Shown one piece after another: positions 11,400 to 22,800 of a stretch of 64,000 nucleotides of DNA; positions within the stretch are counted from its first letter, which is position 1, and each line of letters starts with the position of its first letter. The stretch lies in contig JAPWGK010000002.1 of assembly GCA_029641185.1 (NCBI GenBank), positions 1,736,001-1,800,000 of the forward strand, given 5' to 3'. Both the position numbers and the translations under genes were made by a program. Source of the stretch: Pseudofabraea citricarpa (Eukaryota; Ascomycota; Leotiomycetes; Helotiales; Dermateaceae). A model generated the notes under the pieces. That model made no database searches. It was not told the DNA's origin and saw nothing but the letters and a program-made list of their open reading frames with translations.

Positions 11400-12383
11400 C
11401 CTGTGTGTATTTTGCCAGCCCTTTCAGACCAAATTGAAGCTATTGAAAGTCCAATTGAACTCTGCCATGGAGGGGAATGCTGGATGACAAAAAAGTATTA
11501 CAGGATAGGAAGCGGTGAGCGTTTCTGCTGGATCTTCGCTTGTCCGCTTCCCAATACAGCACCAGCACGTGAACTCACCCCCTCCTGCTCCCCTCGCCCA
11601 CGTGTTAGTGTTGTTTAGTGGTGGAAGCGCCTCCTTGGGAGCTCGATTTGTCTTCCACTTCAACCCCTTCGTCCTCTTCCCTCACGCGCGCAACTCCTTG
11701 ACTCCCTCAGCAGGGCTTTGTGAATGCCAAAGGATACTCCTAGCCTCGGTATTGTATTGCTCTCTTCACGATCCCTTCATGGTCTTTCTCTTTGGTACCA
11801 AACAGGGGTCTAGTCTGGGTTCAGCTTGACTCCTATCATTCCTTGGTCGCATCACTCACTACTGCTTGTTGCAGCCCTTTCTTTTCGCCATAAATTCTAC
11901 GTGGGTGCTGGAGCAGACTACCAAGTGGCTGCTTGCAAAAACACACCCTACTAATGTTCATTGGAAAATCTCGTCAAAAGCACAAAGATAGAGGTGGTTG
12001 GCAAGTGGCATTTGGGCTGATCAACCACCTCAGTAAGTTCTTAACTTACCAACTTATGCCGTCTTGATATCTAGGCGCCATCTTCTATGATTCCTTCCAG
12101 AGGTTGGACGTCAGAGTTCGTCATCCCTTGCAGTATACCATTCTTGTCGCTATTGCCCGAATCTTCATGCAAGGCGATAGGAACCGATAACTGGAACTCC
12201 TACACTGCGCCTCCAAGTTTCCTGGCAGCGTGAGTATGGTAATGATTGTATCTTCTCTGTTACTTCCATTTCTTCCCTTTCACATCAAGTTTAATGTTGT
12301 TCCTTTACTACTCGCTACGTTGTTGATTTTCTCTGGAATTTGAAGTCCTCCGAGGACACGAATTTTTAGATTCAAGTGCTAAG
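11400..12383. promoter_or_regulatory. Divergent EFM6/AXL2 promoter region with possible 5' UTR intron
   Basis: The 984-bp spacer separates two divergent starts. Near AXL2 a consensus donor GTGAGT at 12230 pairs with an acceptor TTTTTAG ending at 12369, which suggests a leader intron of about 140 nt. This segment also contains a 35-codon upstream reading frame at 12236-12343. The rest is pyrimidine-rich with no coding signal. Confidence 0.4.
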
Positions 12384-15300
12384 ATGGCACTTCTAAAATT
12401 CTTCTTTGCTACTTCGATACTTGGATCTCTTGTCGACGCAACTCCCATTGTCGACTATCCTATCAACGCTCAAGTCCCTCCAGTCGCACGAATATCGCAG
12501 CCTTTTTCCTACAGCTTTGCGCCCTCGACATTCTCATCAACATCCCAAATAAAATACAGTCTATCTGGAGGGCCGACTTGGCTATCTCTAGACAGCAACA
12601 GTCGCATCCTATCAGGAACACCAAGTAGTAGTGATGCTGGACCAGGCGTTGTTACAGGTGTGCCAATCGATATAACCGCAACAGATGAGACTGGATCGGT
12701 CACCCTGAATGCAACACTTGTTGTGTCTACAAATCCCGCGCCAACAGTGCGGATCCCAGTTTCCGAGCAACTCTCGGGTCTGGACAACTTCGCAGCTCCT
12801 TCAAAACTCCTCTATCATCCATCGACACCATTTTCATTCAAATTCGACCCAGAGACATTCTTGGATAATGCCACAGGCCTCAACTACTACGCTGTATCCC
12901 AGAACAACACCCCGCTACCTTCCTGGGTAACGTTTGACAGCGACTCCCTATCATTTAGTGGCGAAACTCCCGACGTTCAGTCCCTAATACAGCCACCACA
13001 GGTCTTTGGCTTTAGACTTGTTGCATCAGATGTGGAAGGCTTCCTTGGAACATCTGTTACATTTGAGATCGAGGTTGGCGTTCATCTCTTTTCCTTCAGT
13101 GACGCAGCATTACAATTCAATGCGACGACCGGTGATGACATAACGTTTAATGGACTTTCCAATAACTTGCAGCTTGATGGAGCATCTCCGAACAGCTCAA
13201 GTATAGTTTCTGTAATTGCCACTGTACCTTCATGGCTTATATTCGACAACATCACCTTATTGCTTACCGGAGTTGCTCCCGACGACACCACCTCATACAA
13301 CGTAACGGTTCAGGCTACCGATATATATGGCGACACAGCAAATGCATCAGTTTACATCGATATACGAGCCGACATATTCAGCAAACAAATTGAAGCACTA
13401 AATGCCACGATTGGCAAACCTTTCTCGTACTCATTTGAAAACTATTTAACCAACAGCACAGATGTAAATATGACGGCACAAATACTACCAGATACGCTAT
13501 GGTTATCATTCAATCCGGCAAACTTCACCCTTGCTGGACAAGTGCCGGATAACATGGAAGAAACAGATTTGACTGTTACGCTTGTTGCTGTGTCAAAATC
13601 CACCAAACAATCCGCCTCTGAATCTTTCGAACTTTCGGTTGTTACTGCTGTATCCTCACAGTCTTCTACATCAGCGCCACCCTCTTCAACATCGGTCTCA
13701 ACTTCAAGTTCTGTGGTTTCAACAGCAACATCTACAACTGAGGCTGCAGCGACGACTGGCCACAGAGGACTTAGCGGTGGAATAATTGCTGCTATTGTGG
13801 TACCAGTAGTAGTTGCATTCATTGCACTACTTGCTTGTATTTGCTGCTGTCTATGGCGCAAGAGAAGATCCAAAAGACAATCTGGCAGTCCTTCCAAGAG
13901 TGACATTTCTGCGCCAATTGAGGCAAGGTCTTCTCAAGATCCCCAAATGTCTCCCATACCTCGCACTCGACCACCAGAGAAGCTGCAACTAGACACTTCG
14001 GGTTTCATTGTTGATAGAAATTCGAAGGGGTACACTTACATCCCAAAAGGTGGAATTAAAAGGCATGCGGACGGAACTGTACGTCGCTCACAAACCATGT
14101 CGATGATCTCGGATGTACAAGATACTTCTGAGATGAGAGACTCGCAAAGCTCAACGAACAGATTGCGTTCATATTCAGAGAATGCCTTGTCAAAAACAGA
14201 TAGCTCTTGGCGTTCTACGCAAGGGTCCTCCTCAAACCAAGACAGTGCATATCCCATGATCGGATCTAGAAGCTCCTCCTCTAACATACTCGGCTCAAGT
14301 AACAACTATAGTATCAGCCGAAATTACTCGAACTATTCGAGAAAAGGTCGTGCCAGACGGTCGACTCTTCGAGGATCGACTGATCGCTACCTGAGAGATA
14401 GCAGTCACTCGTTACGTCCAGCAACTGGGCAGTCTATTCTAAATTTAGGGGATAGTAGCTTCTCATCAACGCCCTTGGACAACTTCTCCGTTCTCTCTGA
14501 TCAATCAAGTATGCAACAGACGCCTGAGATGGCGTACGCAGCTGGAAGACCGAGGCGCGAGGTGGATTCTTCAAAACGATATTCTCGTTTCTTTCCACTC
14601 GATCGTCAAAGAAGTGGGGTTGGACACGGAGCACGAGAGTCAATTTCCTCATCTTTTGGAAACTTTAGCAAGCGAAGGAGTGTTGGCCATGGCCGGGATT
14701 GGATACCAACCGCTGGTGCCTCTGGACCATTGAGCCACGATCTTGCGAAGGATCCGACATGGCACACTATACATACCAGCGATGATAGTAATGAGAATAA
14801 CAGGCGGAGTGCCGCAAGCAATATGACGGAATCTACAGACCTCTTGTACCCAGGCGACCAACGGCTCATGAGCATTAAGCAGGTGCCTATGAGCCCGGTT
14901 GCCTCATCATCTGCCGCATTTTCTGAGAGTAGCATTGCTCCACGTCCCCTTAGTAGGAGAACAATGGGAGAGTCGCCGTTCTTTGGCGGTGGTGCATCGC
15001 GCTTTGCCCGCAAATCGCCTCGGGCATTGAAGGAAAACCTGTATGAAACCTCTTCCACCGTACCGGAAGAGCATTCAACGAGTAGCCAGCAGGATCTGGA
15101 GCAATCGATCATACACAGCTTAAGAAGGCAAAGTGATGGCCCTCGTGACTCGTTTGGCATTTCATATGGTACCCCAAGAGAAGGCACCGAAAGATTGAGA
15201 TCGTTCATCAACACTCGACTGGGGAGAACAGGCACCCAGAACAGTATGATGTCTAATATGTCAAGAGATAGTCGTTTCGAGTCGGCAAATCCCTCCGCGT

Positions 15301-15686
15301 ACTCACATGATCCGGATATTCCTGGGAGCCGGGACGGTGCCACGGGAGACAATGCGGAAGGCGAGTGGGAAGACTATCTACCCGAAGAATACTCTCAAGG
15401 AAGCTGGGAACAGCACTCTCCGCACAGGGATAGTAGAGGCAATATTATCGAGTATGCCGCCGACGATTCCCCACATTTGGAATTGGCTGCTGCACAGGCT
15501 GCTGTGAGGCCGCAGTTACTGAGCCCCAATAGTGAATCGATGCATACCATGGCTGACATCGGACCTAATGCAAGAGTTATACCAGGGGCTGGAAGACGGC
15601 CCATCAGTGTCGACACCAACTGGAAGAGAGAATACTCTCAGAGTGCCGATCAGATGGACCAGGAAGATTACAAAACTTATATATGA
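12384..15686 (+). CDS. AXL2: Axl2/Bud10-like cadherin-fold transmembrane protein
   Basis: Single-exon gene of 1100 residues starting in good context at 12384. It has a signal peptide (about residues 1-19), then repeated dystroglycan/cadherin-like (CADG) modules: PVARISQPFSYSFAPSTF with LSGGPTWLSLDSNSRILSGT, a second set with WVTFDSDSLSFSGETP, a third with VPSWLIFDNITLLLTGVAP, and a fourth with GKPFSYSFENYL and WLSFNPANFTLAGQVP. A Ser/Thr-rich stalk leads to one membrane segment near residues 466-488 ending in a Cys cluster and basic stop-transfer residues. The cytoplasmic tail of about 600 residues is Ser/Arg-rich and probably disordered and phosphorylated. Yeast Axl2 marks the axial bud site. 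In moulds the homologue is linked to septation and conidiation, and that role is inferred here. Confidence 0.9.
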   Translation: MALLKFFFATSILGSLVDATPIVDYPINAQVPPVARISQPFSYSFAPSTFSSTSQIKYSLSGGPTWLSLDSNSRILSGTPSSSDAGPGVVTGVPIDITATDETGSVTLNATLVVSTNPAPTVRIPVSEQLSGLDNFAAPSKLLYHPSTPFSFKFDPETFLDNATGLNYYAVSQNNTPLPSWVTFDSDSLSFSGETPDVQSLIQPPQVFGFRLVASDVEGFLGTSVTFEIEVGVHLFSFSDAALQFNATTGDDITFNGLSNNLQLDGASPNSSSIVSVIATVPSWLIFDNITLLLTGVAPDDTTSYNVTVQATDIYGDTANASVYIDIRADIFSKQIEALNATIGKPFSYSFENYLTNSTDVNMTAQILPDTLWLSFNPANFTLAGQVPDNMEETDLTVTLVAVSKSTKQSASESFELSVVTAVSSQSSTSAPPSSTSVSTSSSVVSTATSTTEAAATTGHRGLSGGIIAAIVVPVVVAFIALLACICCCLWRKRRSKRQSGSPSKSDISAPIEARSSQDPQMSPIPRTRPPEKLQLDTSGFIVDRNSKGYTYIPKGGIKRHADGTVRRSQTMSMISDVQDTSEMRDSQSSTNRLRSYSENALSKTDSSWRSTQGSSSNQDSAYPMIGSRSSSSNILGSSNNYSISRNYSNYSRKGRARRSTLRGSTDRYLRDSSHSLRPATGQSILNLGDSSFSSTPLDNFSVLSDQSSMQQTPEMAYAAGRPRREVDSSKRYSRFFPLDRQRSGVGHGARESISSSFGNFSKRRSVGHGRDWIPTAGASGPLSHDLAKDPTWHTIHTSDDSNENNRRSAASNMTESTDLLYPGDQRLMSIKQVPMSPVASSSAAFSESSIAPRPLSRRTMGESPFFGGGASRFARKSPRALKENLYETSSTVPEEHSTSSQQDLEQSIIHSLRRQSDGPRDSFGISYGTPREGTERLRSFINTRLGRTGTQNSMMSNMSRDSRFESANPSAYSHDPDIPGSRDGATGDNAEGEWEDYLPEEYSQGSWEQHSPHRDSRGNIIEYAADDSPHLELAAAQAAVRPQLLSPNSESMHTMADIGPNARVIPGAGRRPISVDTNWKREYSQSADQMDQEDYKTYI

Positions 15687-17079
15687 TGAGCCACAAGTAG
15701 GCCCCTAATGATGGTGGATGACACTGTAAAGATTGGATAAGCGATGAAGCATGCGATATAGAGATTAATTGTCCATCTAAGCTCAACTGTAATTAAGGAA
15801 TGTAATAGAAGTAGATTTAAATCCGGGGAGCCGAGTCGCTGGATCGGCTTCGGAGGAAGCTATTGAACAATCGAAATAATAGGGGCTGCTTTCATTTCCA
15901 CCACCAGTGGTGATCATCGATCGATCGATTGACTGTACCTAGAAGTAGGACTGGATTGGTGGAGTAGCCATATCTAAAGAGGAGTAAAAGCACTTGCACG
16001 AGACCTAAGTCTATCATACGACAACAGTACCAGAAACCACGAAACAAGGGTCTAAACAAGGGCGAGGGGTGTTGACAACACATCAAATCTTGCCTGTCTC
16101 AAGTGGCCCAAAGTCTGAGTTTATTGCTCTTCCCCAGATGCTTCAGATGGGCGATCAAGAAAATGGATCTGAGCTTTGATTCTCGACAAGGATGGCATTG
16201 ACCGCCGGGACGCATTACTCGCAAGGCCTCGGCCTTTATGATCAAGCCATAGTCCGCAGAATCGGTGGAGTTGGTGATGAGGCGGACTTGGGTCGTATCC
16301 GCACAGAATCCTTTGGCCGTGAGACGATGAGCATCGCAGAAAGATGGGATAGTTGTGGCATCCAGCGAGGCACATACATGGCGGTCCTTCAGGGTCCAGC
16401 GCAGAGTGATGAGGGCTTCTCGGTGGGCGGCGGCGTAGCCCCTCCTCCAAGGCTACCAAACGAAACGAGGCCTATCAGCTCCAACAGGCACCGTTGTCGC
16501 CATGTCAAGCAGCCAGTGAGATCAGCAAATCTGCGGCCACACCACCTGCCTGCGCGACGGTGGAAAATTCTGTCCCTAAGCCACACACATATACCTACCT
16601 ACCTAGGTAGGTTCTGGGCAAGATGGCAGAGGCCTGGCGACGACACGGGCTGCGGGGGATGCGCTGTGCTTGTACAGTACCGTGCTGGAGAATAAGTTGG
16701 AATGCTGTTGATGTTTTGTGTTGCTGCTCGAGGATTGCCTCCCACCTCCTACTCGCCTTCTAGCGGTTGCTACCTTAAGCGAGAGGCTAACGCTCCTTGA
16801 CTGAGCTCTCCTCGTCATTCTGCCTTTCCGTTCCAAATATCCTCTCCCACTCACGCGACTGAATCCTCCTCTCTCGCAACCTTCCAACTGCCTTCAACTA
16901 CCAGATCCCCTGATGCAGAGGACAAGATAGTCCATTCCTTCCCTTCCGATCTCCATCTCCGGCGCGCTACGACCCCGCACTTGCATATTCGCGCATCATC
17001 AAAACCAACAACCTGGTCCAAGAAGGCTGATCGGTATTGTTCTTGGTTGCTGACCTGAGTTCCTGGATCTATCTTCAAG
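15687..17079. other. Spacer between AXL2 and PP2C gene
   Basis: 1.4 kb. It holds the AXL2 3' UTR and the PP2C promoter. Notable are GATC iterations at about 15914-15928 and a perfect 16-bp palindrome built from ACCT units at 16597-16612. A pyrimidine-rich leader precedes 17080. No further gene is recognised. Confidence 0.4.
16597..16612. repeat. 16-bp perfect palindrome (ACCTACCTAGGTAGGT)
   Basis: The block reads identically on both strands and is preceded by one more ACCT unit (16593-16596). Its core CCTAGGTA recurs in other spacers of the window, for example 23341-23350. Confidence 0.85.
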
Positions 17080-18915
17080 ATGGGTCAGACCCTGTCAGAG
17101 CCGGTCATCGATAAGGTGTGTAATATCTGCAGCTTTTCATTCTTCAACTCGGTGGTGGGATGTCGGCTTTCTGCGCGGACCATGTCCCAGTTATGAGAGC
17201 CTCGTCCCCACTGTGCGCAGACCAGTACACAATATCCCTACATGCAAATTGGGCAATTTGTAGTCAATCCGGTGGGAGGATGTATTCGGGATCTGCCCAT
17301 ACCCTCTGGGGATGCCTCCATCCTGCCTAACGGATTCTTCGTGGCAACAGTGCTGACATGCTTTCTTGAACAGACTTCCGCCAGTGGTGGTGATGAACGG
17401 TTAATCTTTGGTGTCTCCTCTATGCAAGGATGGCGCATAAGTATGGAGGATGCACATGCTACTATACTCGACCTACAAACTGATGACGGAAAGACGGTAA
17501 AGCCTGCAGGTATTAACGAGAGATTGTCGTTCTTTGGTGTGTACGATGGACATGGAGGTGACAAGGTAGCAATGTTTGCTGGTGAGAATATACACAAGAT
17601 AGTGGCCAAGCAGGAGGCGTTCAAGAAGGGCGATGTTGAACAGGCCTTGAAGGATGGGTTCTTAGCCACAGATCGTGCAATTCTCAATGGTCAGCGAGCA
17701 TGAACGTATAACCCAAATTATAGTCCACTAACCTATGATACAGATCCAAGATACGAAGAGGAAGTCTCTGGATGCACTGCCTCTGTTGGTATCATCTCTG
17801 CAAAACAGATCTATGTGGTATGTCGTCCTATATACGCATACGAATTTGCATGGCTGATTAATCTAGGGTAACGCTGGAGACTCCAGAAGTGTTCTTGGTG
17901 TAAAGGGCCGTGCCAAGCCTCTTTCATTTGACCACAAGCCTCAGAATGAGGGTAAATATCTCTCAAATTCCAGGGCATGTGTGGCAAATGCTAACTTTCA
18001 TGGCAGGCGAGAAAGCTCGTATCACGGCTGCAGGTGGCTTTGTTGACTTCGGACGTGTCAATGGCAACCTTGCCCTGTCGAGAGCTATTGGAGACTTTGA
18101 ATTTAAGAAGAGTGCTGAGCTTTCACCCGAGCAGCAAATCGTTACTGCTTACCCAGACGTAACGGTCCATGATATTTCAGAGGATGATGAGTTTCTCGTT
18201 GTCGCCTGTGATGGTAAGAACGCATAAATCGTTTCCTAATTTTGTGGTTACTGATAAACAATCTAGGAATTTGGGATTGCCAGTCCTCTCAAGCTGTGAT
18301 CGAGTTCGTACGACGTGGGATCGCTGCCAAACAGGAGCTTTCCAAAATCTGCGAAAATATGATGGACAACTGTCTTGCATCAAGCTCAGAGACTGGTGGT
18401 GTTGGATGTGATAACATGACAATGGTCGTCATTGGCTTGTTGCATGGTAAGACTAAGGAGCAGTGGTACGAGGAGATTGCAAAGCGGGTTGCTAATGGCG
18501 ACGGTCCTTGTGCACCTCCTGAGTATGGTAAGTTGAGTGATTCTGACCTGGATGAATAAATATTAACGACAGTATAGCTGAGTTCCGCGGACCTGGCGTG
18601 CACCATAACTTTGATGATAGTGATAGTGGCTACGACATGGACTCTGACCAAAAATCTAGAGGTCTGGGTGGAAACCAACGTGGTCGCATCATTCTCTTAG
18701 GGGATGGAACTGAAGTATTGACCGATTCTGACGACACCGAAATGTTCGATCATAGTGAAGAGGATAAGGATCTTGATAGTCAAGTTGGCAAGGGTCAAAA
18801 GTCTGATGCCATTCCAGAGAAGCTGTCGACTGATCCCAAGTACACAGGCGTTCAGGATACCGATTCAACTGAGAAACCAACAGAAAAGTCAACTTCTGAC
18901 GCAGAAAAGAAGTAG
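17080..18915 (+). CDS. PTC2: Protein phosphatase 2C, Ptc2/Ptc3 type
   Basis: Seven exons: 17080-17115, 17374-17689, 17744-17817, 17867-17951, 18007-18213, 18267-18527 and 18578-18915, giving 438 residues. The order of PP2C motifs is complete: [26 protein letters not shown] with the metal-binding Asp/Gly, [48 protein letters not shown] and [13 protein letters not shown]. The N-terminus MGQTLSEPV has Gly2 in a context compatible with myristoylation. The tail from about residue 330 is acidic and Ser/Asp-rich, as in other Ptc2-like proteins. It is a Mn/Mg-dependent Ser/Thr phosphatase. Yeast Ptc2 and Ptc3 switch off stress and checkpoint kinases, a role inferred here. Intron 1 is long (258 nt) compared with the others. 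Confidence 0.93.
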
Positions 18916-19916
18916 GCAAGCTTTACGATACCCCTGATTTATGCTTGGGAGATGCGTGCACAAGTATAAGACGATGGAACATATCAACAGTGAGCATTTT
19001 AGGCACCTGTCTCAACGGACAGCTGTCTTGCACCTGAACTTGGTATAGAGGTTGCAAGATCTTGCTGTATGGCAGAGGCGCAATGGCATCTTGCTGATGT
19101 GCGGTTCTTGAGAGATGCTTTACACACTACTAGGACAACGAATGCTGGGGCGTTTGCAAGGCGGAGATTCATTTGTCCTTGCGTTGCCATAAGCCAATTT
19201 CTTTTATGGCGGTCCTTTGTCTGAGTCACATTTTCCTGATTATGATGGTTATTATACAGCGTGTTTTCCCCCTCTTTCTTTGCATTACAGGATTCCAAGG
19301 GGAAGAAGGGTCTCTAGAATAAGACCGTTGCATTGTACCGAGAACCACCAATGAAGCCTGGATTTGAAAACAAGAAATATGATGAACGTGTTAGTGCTGG
19401 TGCTGGTGTTTGTGCCCACCACATCAACCAACGACGTCTGAGGCGCACTCAGTAGAATGTGAGTAGTTTGCCACTCCCACATGCTGAATGACACGCCTGT
19501 ATCACTCGCAGCAGCACGGTGTAAACCCCACGTGACCTTCCACTTTCGATGACGAACATTGATTCTCAAAGTGTTGAAACCTTGTTAGCCTTGGGGAATC
19601 TCCCCATTTCAAGAATCACTCAGCTTCTCAACCACTGACGTCCCATTTCCCTTAGGTCGTCCTTTTTTCCCACCTCAGTACTTAGTGTCTTCATAATTTC
19701 CAATTCTTCCTCGAGCTCGATATTCAAGCTCGACCCTTTTTCTGCTCAAGTACTACCTACCCCTGTGACGCGATTCATAAACAAGCTCGACTGGAATCTG
19801 TTATCTTGTCCTACCACATAGCATCGTCGCGACACCATTCCACCCTCGATTCCCAACTGCACATCCGGCAAGGGGAGTTGGAACCAAAACCACAGTAATA
19901 GATTCTTTGTAACATC
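18916..19916. other. Spacer between PP2C and PCT1 genes
   Basis: 1.0 kb with the PP2C 3' UTR followed by a pyrimidine-rich PCT1 promoter and leader (about 19600-19916). Nothing coding is recognised. Confidence 0.4.
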
Positions 19917-21482
19917 ATGTCTTCACCATCATCAGCAGGTAGCGCTGGCAAGCGGAAAAGGACAGCCACTCTACCATCTACAATCAAGAATGCTACGGCC
20001 ATGGATCAATTACAGCCCTCTTCTCGAGATGCTTCCGGCGAAGAAGGCGAGTCTACAGCTCCGGAATCTGGTCGTTCTCCTTCCAAACGGCTCCGGTCTT
20101 CCGCACACTCTGAAAAGCTCTCAAACGGCGGGAATGGCACGCAGGACCCGGGTGAGCCTTCAGATACTACAGAAGGAAGCACAGATATTGCGAGCCGAGT
20201 AGGCCGCAGAGGGAGAAAAGGGAGTTTCAAGGAAGATGAGGAGGATGAGAAGACGCAAGCAATGGCACCACCCCCTGTTGGCAAGCTCACCGATCCTGTT
20301 GGGTACAAGACCAATCTCCCTCCAGCAGGTAGAACCGTTCGCATTTATGCGGATGGAGTCTTCGATCTATTCCATCTTGGGTATGACCTTTTTATGCTCT
20401 CTTGCGACTTTATAGCTAACCGTCTCATCCTTTAGACATATGCGCCAACTTGAGCAAGCTAAGAAGGCCTTCCCCGATGTATATTTGATGGTTGGTGTCA
20501 CTGGTGATAAAGAAACACATAAGCGCAAGGGACTCACAGTCCTTTCTGGCCAAGAGCGAGCGGAGACTGTTAGGCATTGCAAATGGGTTGATGAGGTCTT
20601 CGAAGACTGCCCGTGGATTGTCACTCCAGAATTTCTTGAGGAGCATAAGATCGACTATGTGGCACACGACGATTTACCTTACGGTGCTGATGAAGGCGAT
20701 GATATCTACAAGCCGATCAAGGAAGCTGGAAAGTTCTTGGTCACTCAAAGAACGGAGGGAGTTAGCACGACTGGCATCATCACTAAGTACTTTCCCCCAC
20801 GATCATAGTTGATCGTAACACTACTGACGTTGTGCCACAGAATCGTTCGTGATTACGAAAAATACATTGCTCGCCAGTTCAAGCGCGGTACATCTCGCCA
20901 AGAGCTTAATGTATCGTGGTTAAAGAAGAATGAGCTTGATCTCAAGCGACATGTATCAGAAATGAGAGAGGCAATCAGGTCAAATTGGAGCACGACTGGA
21001 CAGGAGCTTGGTAAAGAGCTACGCCAATTCTGGCAGGCCAGTCGTCCAGGTAGCCCAGCTCGTATGAATAGCTATGAAGAGTCAAACAAGGCTGGAGCTT
21101 CTCTCACGAGTCCATCCGCATTGTCTCATCTCAGCCGTCGTCTTGAGATTCCCAGAAACGACAGCCCTGGGCCTGGAAGTGATTTTGCTACTGGTTACAG
21201 CTTAGGCTTAATCGGCGGTGTTCGTTCCTGGGTAAGGTCTCCGTATGGCTATAATAAGTTTTTGCTAACAGTAAATAGATGACTAGGAGTCGTCAAACCA
21301 ACCGCGATAGTCTCAATGGCAGCGAGAGTAGTGAAGAAGACAGCGACGAAAGGTCACCTCCTCGCGGTCGAACAGGCAAGAGTTCAAAGAACGCTGAGGC
21401 AGACCCTCAGAAGGTGGAAGATGCCGTAGAGGCTCAGATTAATGCCATGATTGATGAGAATTCCAAGAAATCGGGGGCATAG
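19917..21482 (+). CDS. PCT1: Choline-phosphate cytidylyltransferase
   Basis: Four exons, 19917-20380, 20436-20786, 20841-21231 and 21279-21482, encode 469 residues. The enzyme makes CDP-choline, the control step of the Kennedy pathway to phosphatidylcholine. The first 135 residues are disordered and include basic nuclear-localisation-like runs (GKRKR, SKRLR). The catalytic domain runs from [15 protein letters not shown] through HMRQLEQAK (the HxGH motif), [34 protein letters not shown], and [13 protein letters not shown] (RTEGxST motif). A Lys/Arg-rich helix after [15 protein letters not shown] and the helical segment near residues 290-330 resemble the membrane-binding regulatory region. The last exon is Ser/Glu/Lys-rich. 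Intron 1 splits the Gly codon of the HLGH motif. Confidence 0.95.
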
Positions 21483-21877
21483 ACGGAAGAACTTCTTAGT
21501 TTTGCTTCGGCGTAGAAAAGCGTGTGTTTGCTAGATTCTCAAGTACATAATCATCGCGCATATCAAGCTGTCTTTGTATGAACATCTACTAGTCATACGT
21601 TTCAAATCAGAAATAATGGAACCTCACTTACAGTACAGCAACTGTTTGCGCTTCGCATCACGTGAAGCTGTGTCGATTCTGGTGAGATTCTTCGTGCCGT
21701 ATAAATCAGGCTCTAAAGATTAGCACCTTGGGAGGCCAATCAACGGAACTTAGAAGCGGATGACTTGAAAGTCTACGATGTCACGAACAAACTTCGGATA
21801 CTGAAGTATCCAGACGCCTCTCCACTCTGCGCCCTCGCACCCTTTCCTTTATTTCTTGTCAATACACAATTGACAAG
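21483..21877. promoter_or_regulatory. PCT1 3' end and complex I subunit promoter
   Basis: A 395-bp spacer. A TATA-like TATAAAT occurs near 21700, about 180 bp before the next start. Nothing else was seen. Confidence 0.3.
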
Positions 21878-22800
21878 ATGTTCTCCTCTACAAGATCAGC
21901 AGCTGCGCTGGCGCTGCGAGGTATGCCAGACTTGTTCGTTGAAGGTCCTTGCCACACAAGCTAATCGACTCCTCAACTGTAGTAAAGCCAACATCCTCCC
22001 TCATCCCATTACGATCAGTCGCGGCCATCTCATCCTCAGCTTCAAAGTCTGCGAACCCTGGTATCACTCCACACAATGTACCGGGCAACCCGGGAACACC
22101 ACTGCCCTTGAGCGTGACGGGCAAAGTCAGGCGCGAAGTACCATTGCCCAGCCAGGAAGGGAAGAAGGGTGTTATGCAATATGCATTGTATGTTACCAGT
22201 GCATTGGATGGGCAAATTATCATTTGAGGGAGATTCTACGGCGTTTTGGGGGGGCAGAGGAGCGCAATTGGAACACAGGAGCTAATTGCTATACACAGGA
22301 CCACCCTTGATCAAGTTGCCAATTGGGCAAGACAGGGCTCTCTTTGGCCCATGACGTTCGGTCTCGCATGCTGCGCCGTCGAAATGATGCATCTCTCTAC
22401 CCCACGTTACGATCAAGATCGACTTGGTATAATTTTCAGAGCGTCGCCCAGACAGTCCGATGTTATGATTGTGGCCGGTACCCTCACCAACAAGATGGCA
22501 CCTGCACTGCGTCAGGTCTACGATCAAATGCCGGAACCTCGATGGGTCATTTCCATGGGAAGTTGTGCCAACGGTGGTGGATACTATCATTACAGCTACA
22601 GCGTTACAAGAGGTTGCGATAGAATTGTGCCGGTGGATATTTACGTGCCCGGATGCCCTCCTACCAGTGAGGCATTGATGTATGGCATTTTCCAGCTGCA
22701 GAAGAAGGTAAAATCCCCAACCCGGTCGAAACAATTGAATACTGATGTGGCGGTTTAGATGAGACATACCAAGATAACGAGACTCTGGTATCGCAAGTGA
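21878..22800 (+). CDS. NDUFS7: NADH:ubiquinone oxidoreductase PSST/20-kDa subunit (NDUFS7 family)
   Basis: Four exons, 21878-21920, 21983-22187, 22299-22707 and 22759-22800, encode 232 residues. The product carries iron-sulfur cluster N2, next to the quinone site of mitochondrial complex I. The first about 50 residues ([14 protein letters not shown] and following) form a basic, Ser/Ala-rich mitochondrial presequence. The core is highly conserved: [30 protein letters not shown] with the paired cluster cysteines, [38 protein letters not shown] and [15 protein letters not shown] with the other ligands. A tiny last exon supplies the C-terminus [13 protein letters not shown]. Intron 2 (111 nt) is twice the usual size. 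Confidence 0.96.

Noticed and set aside
14606..15352. 248-codon open frame on the minus strand
   Set aside because: It lies fully antisense inside the AXL2 coding tail and shows no recognisable domain. The Ser-rich tail codons explain the open complement.
16192..16695. 167-codon frame on the plus strand upstream of the PP2C gene
   Set aside because: It spans promoter-like sequence including the ACCT palindrome and has no recognisable protein feature.
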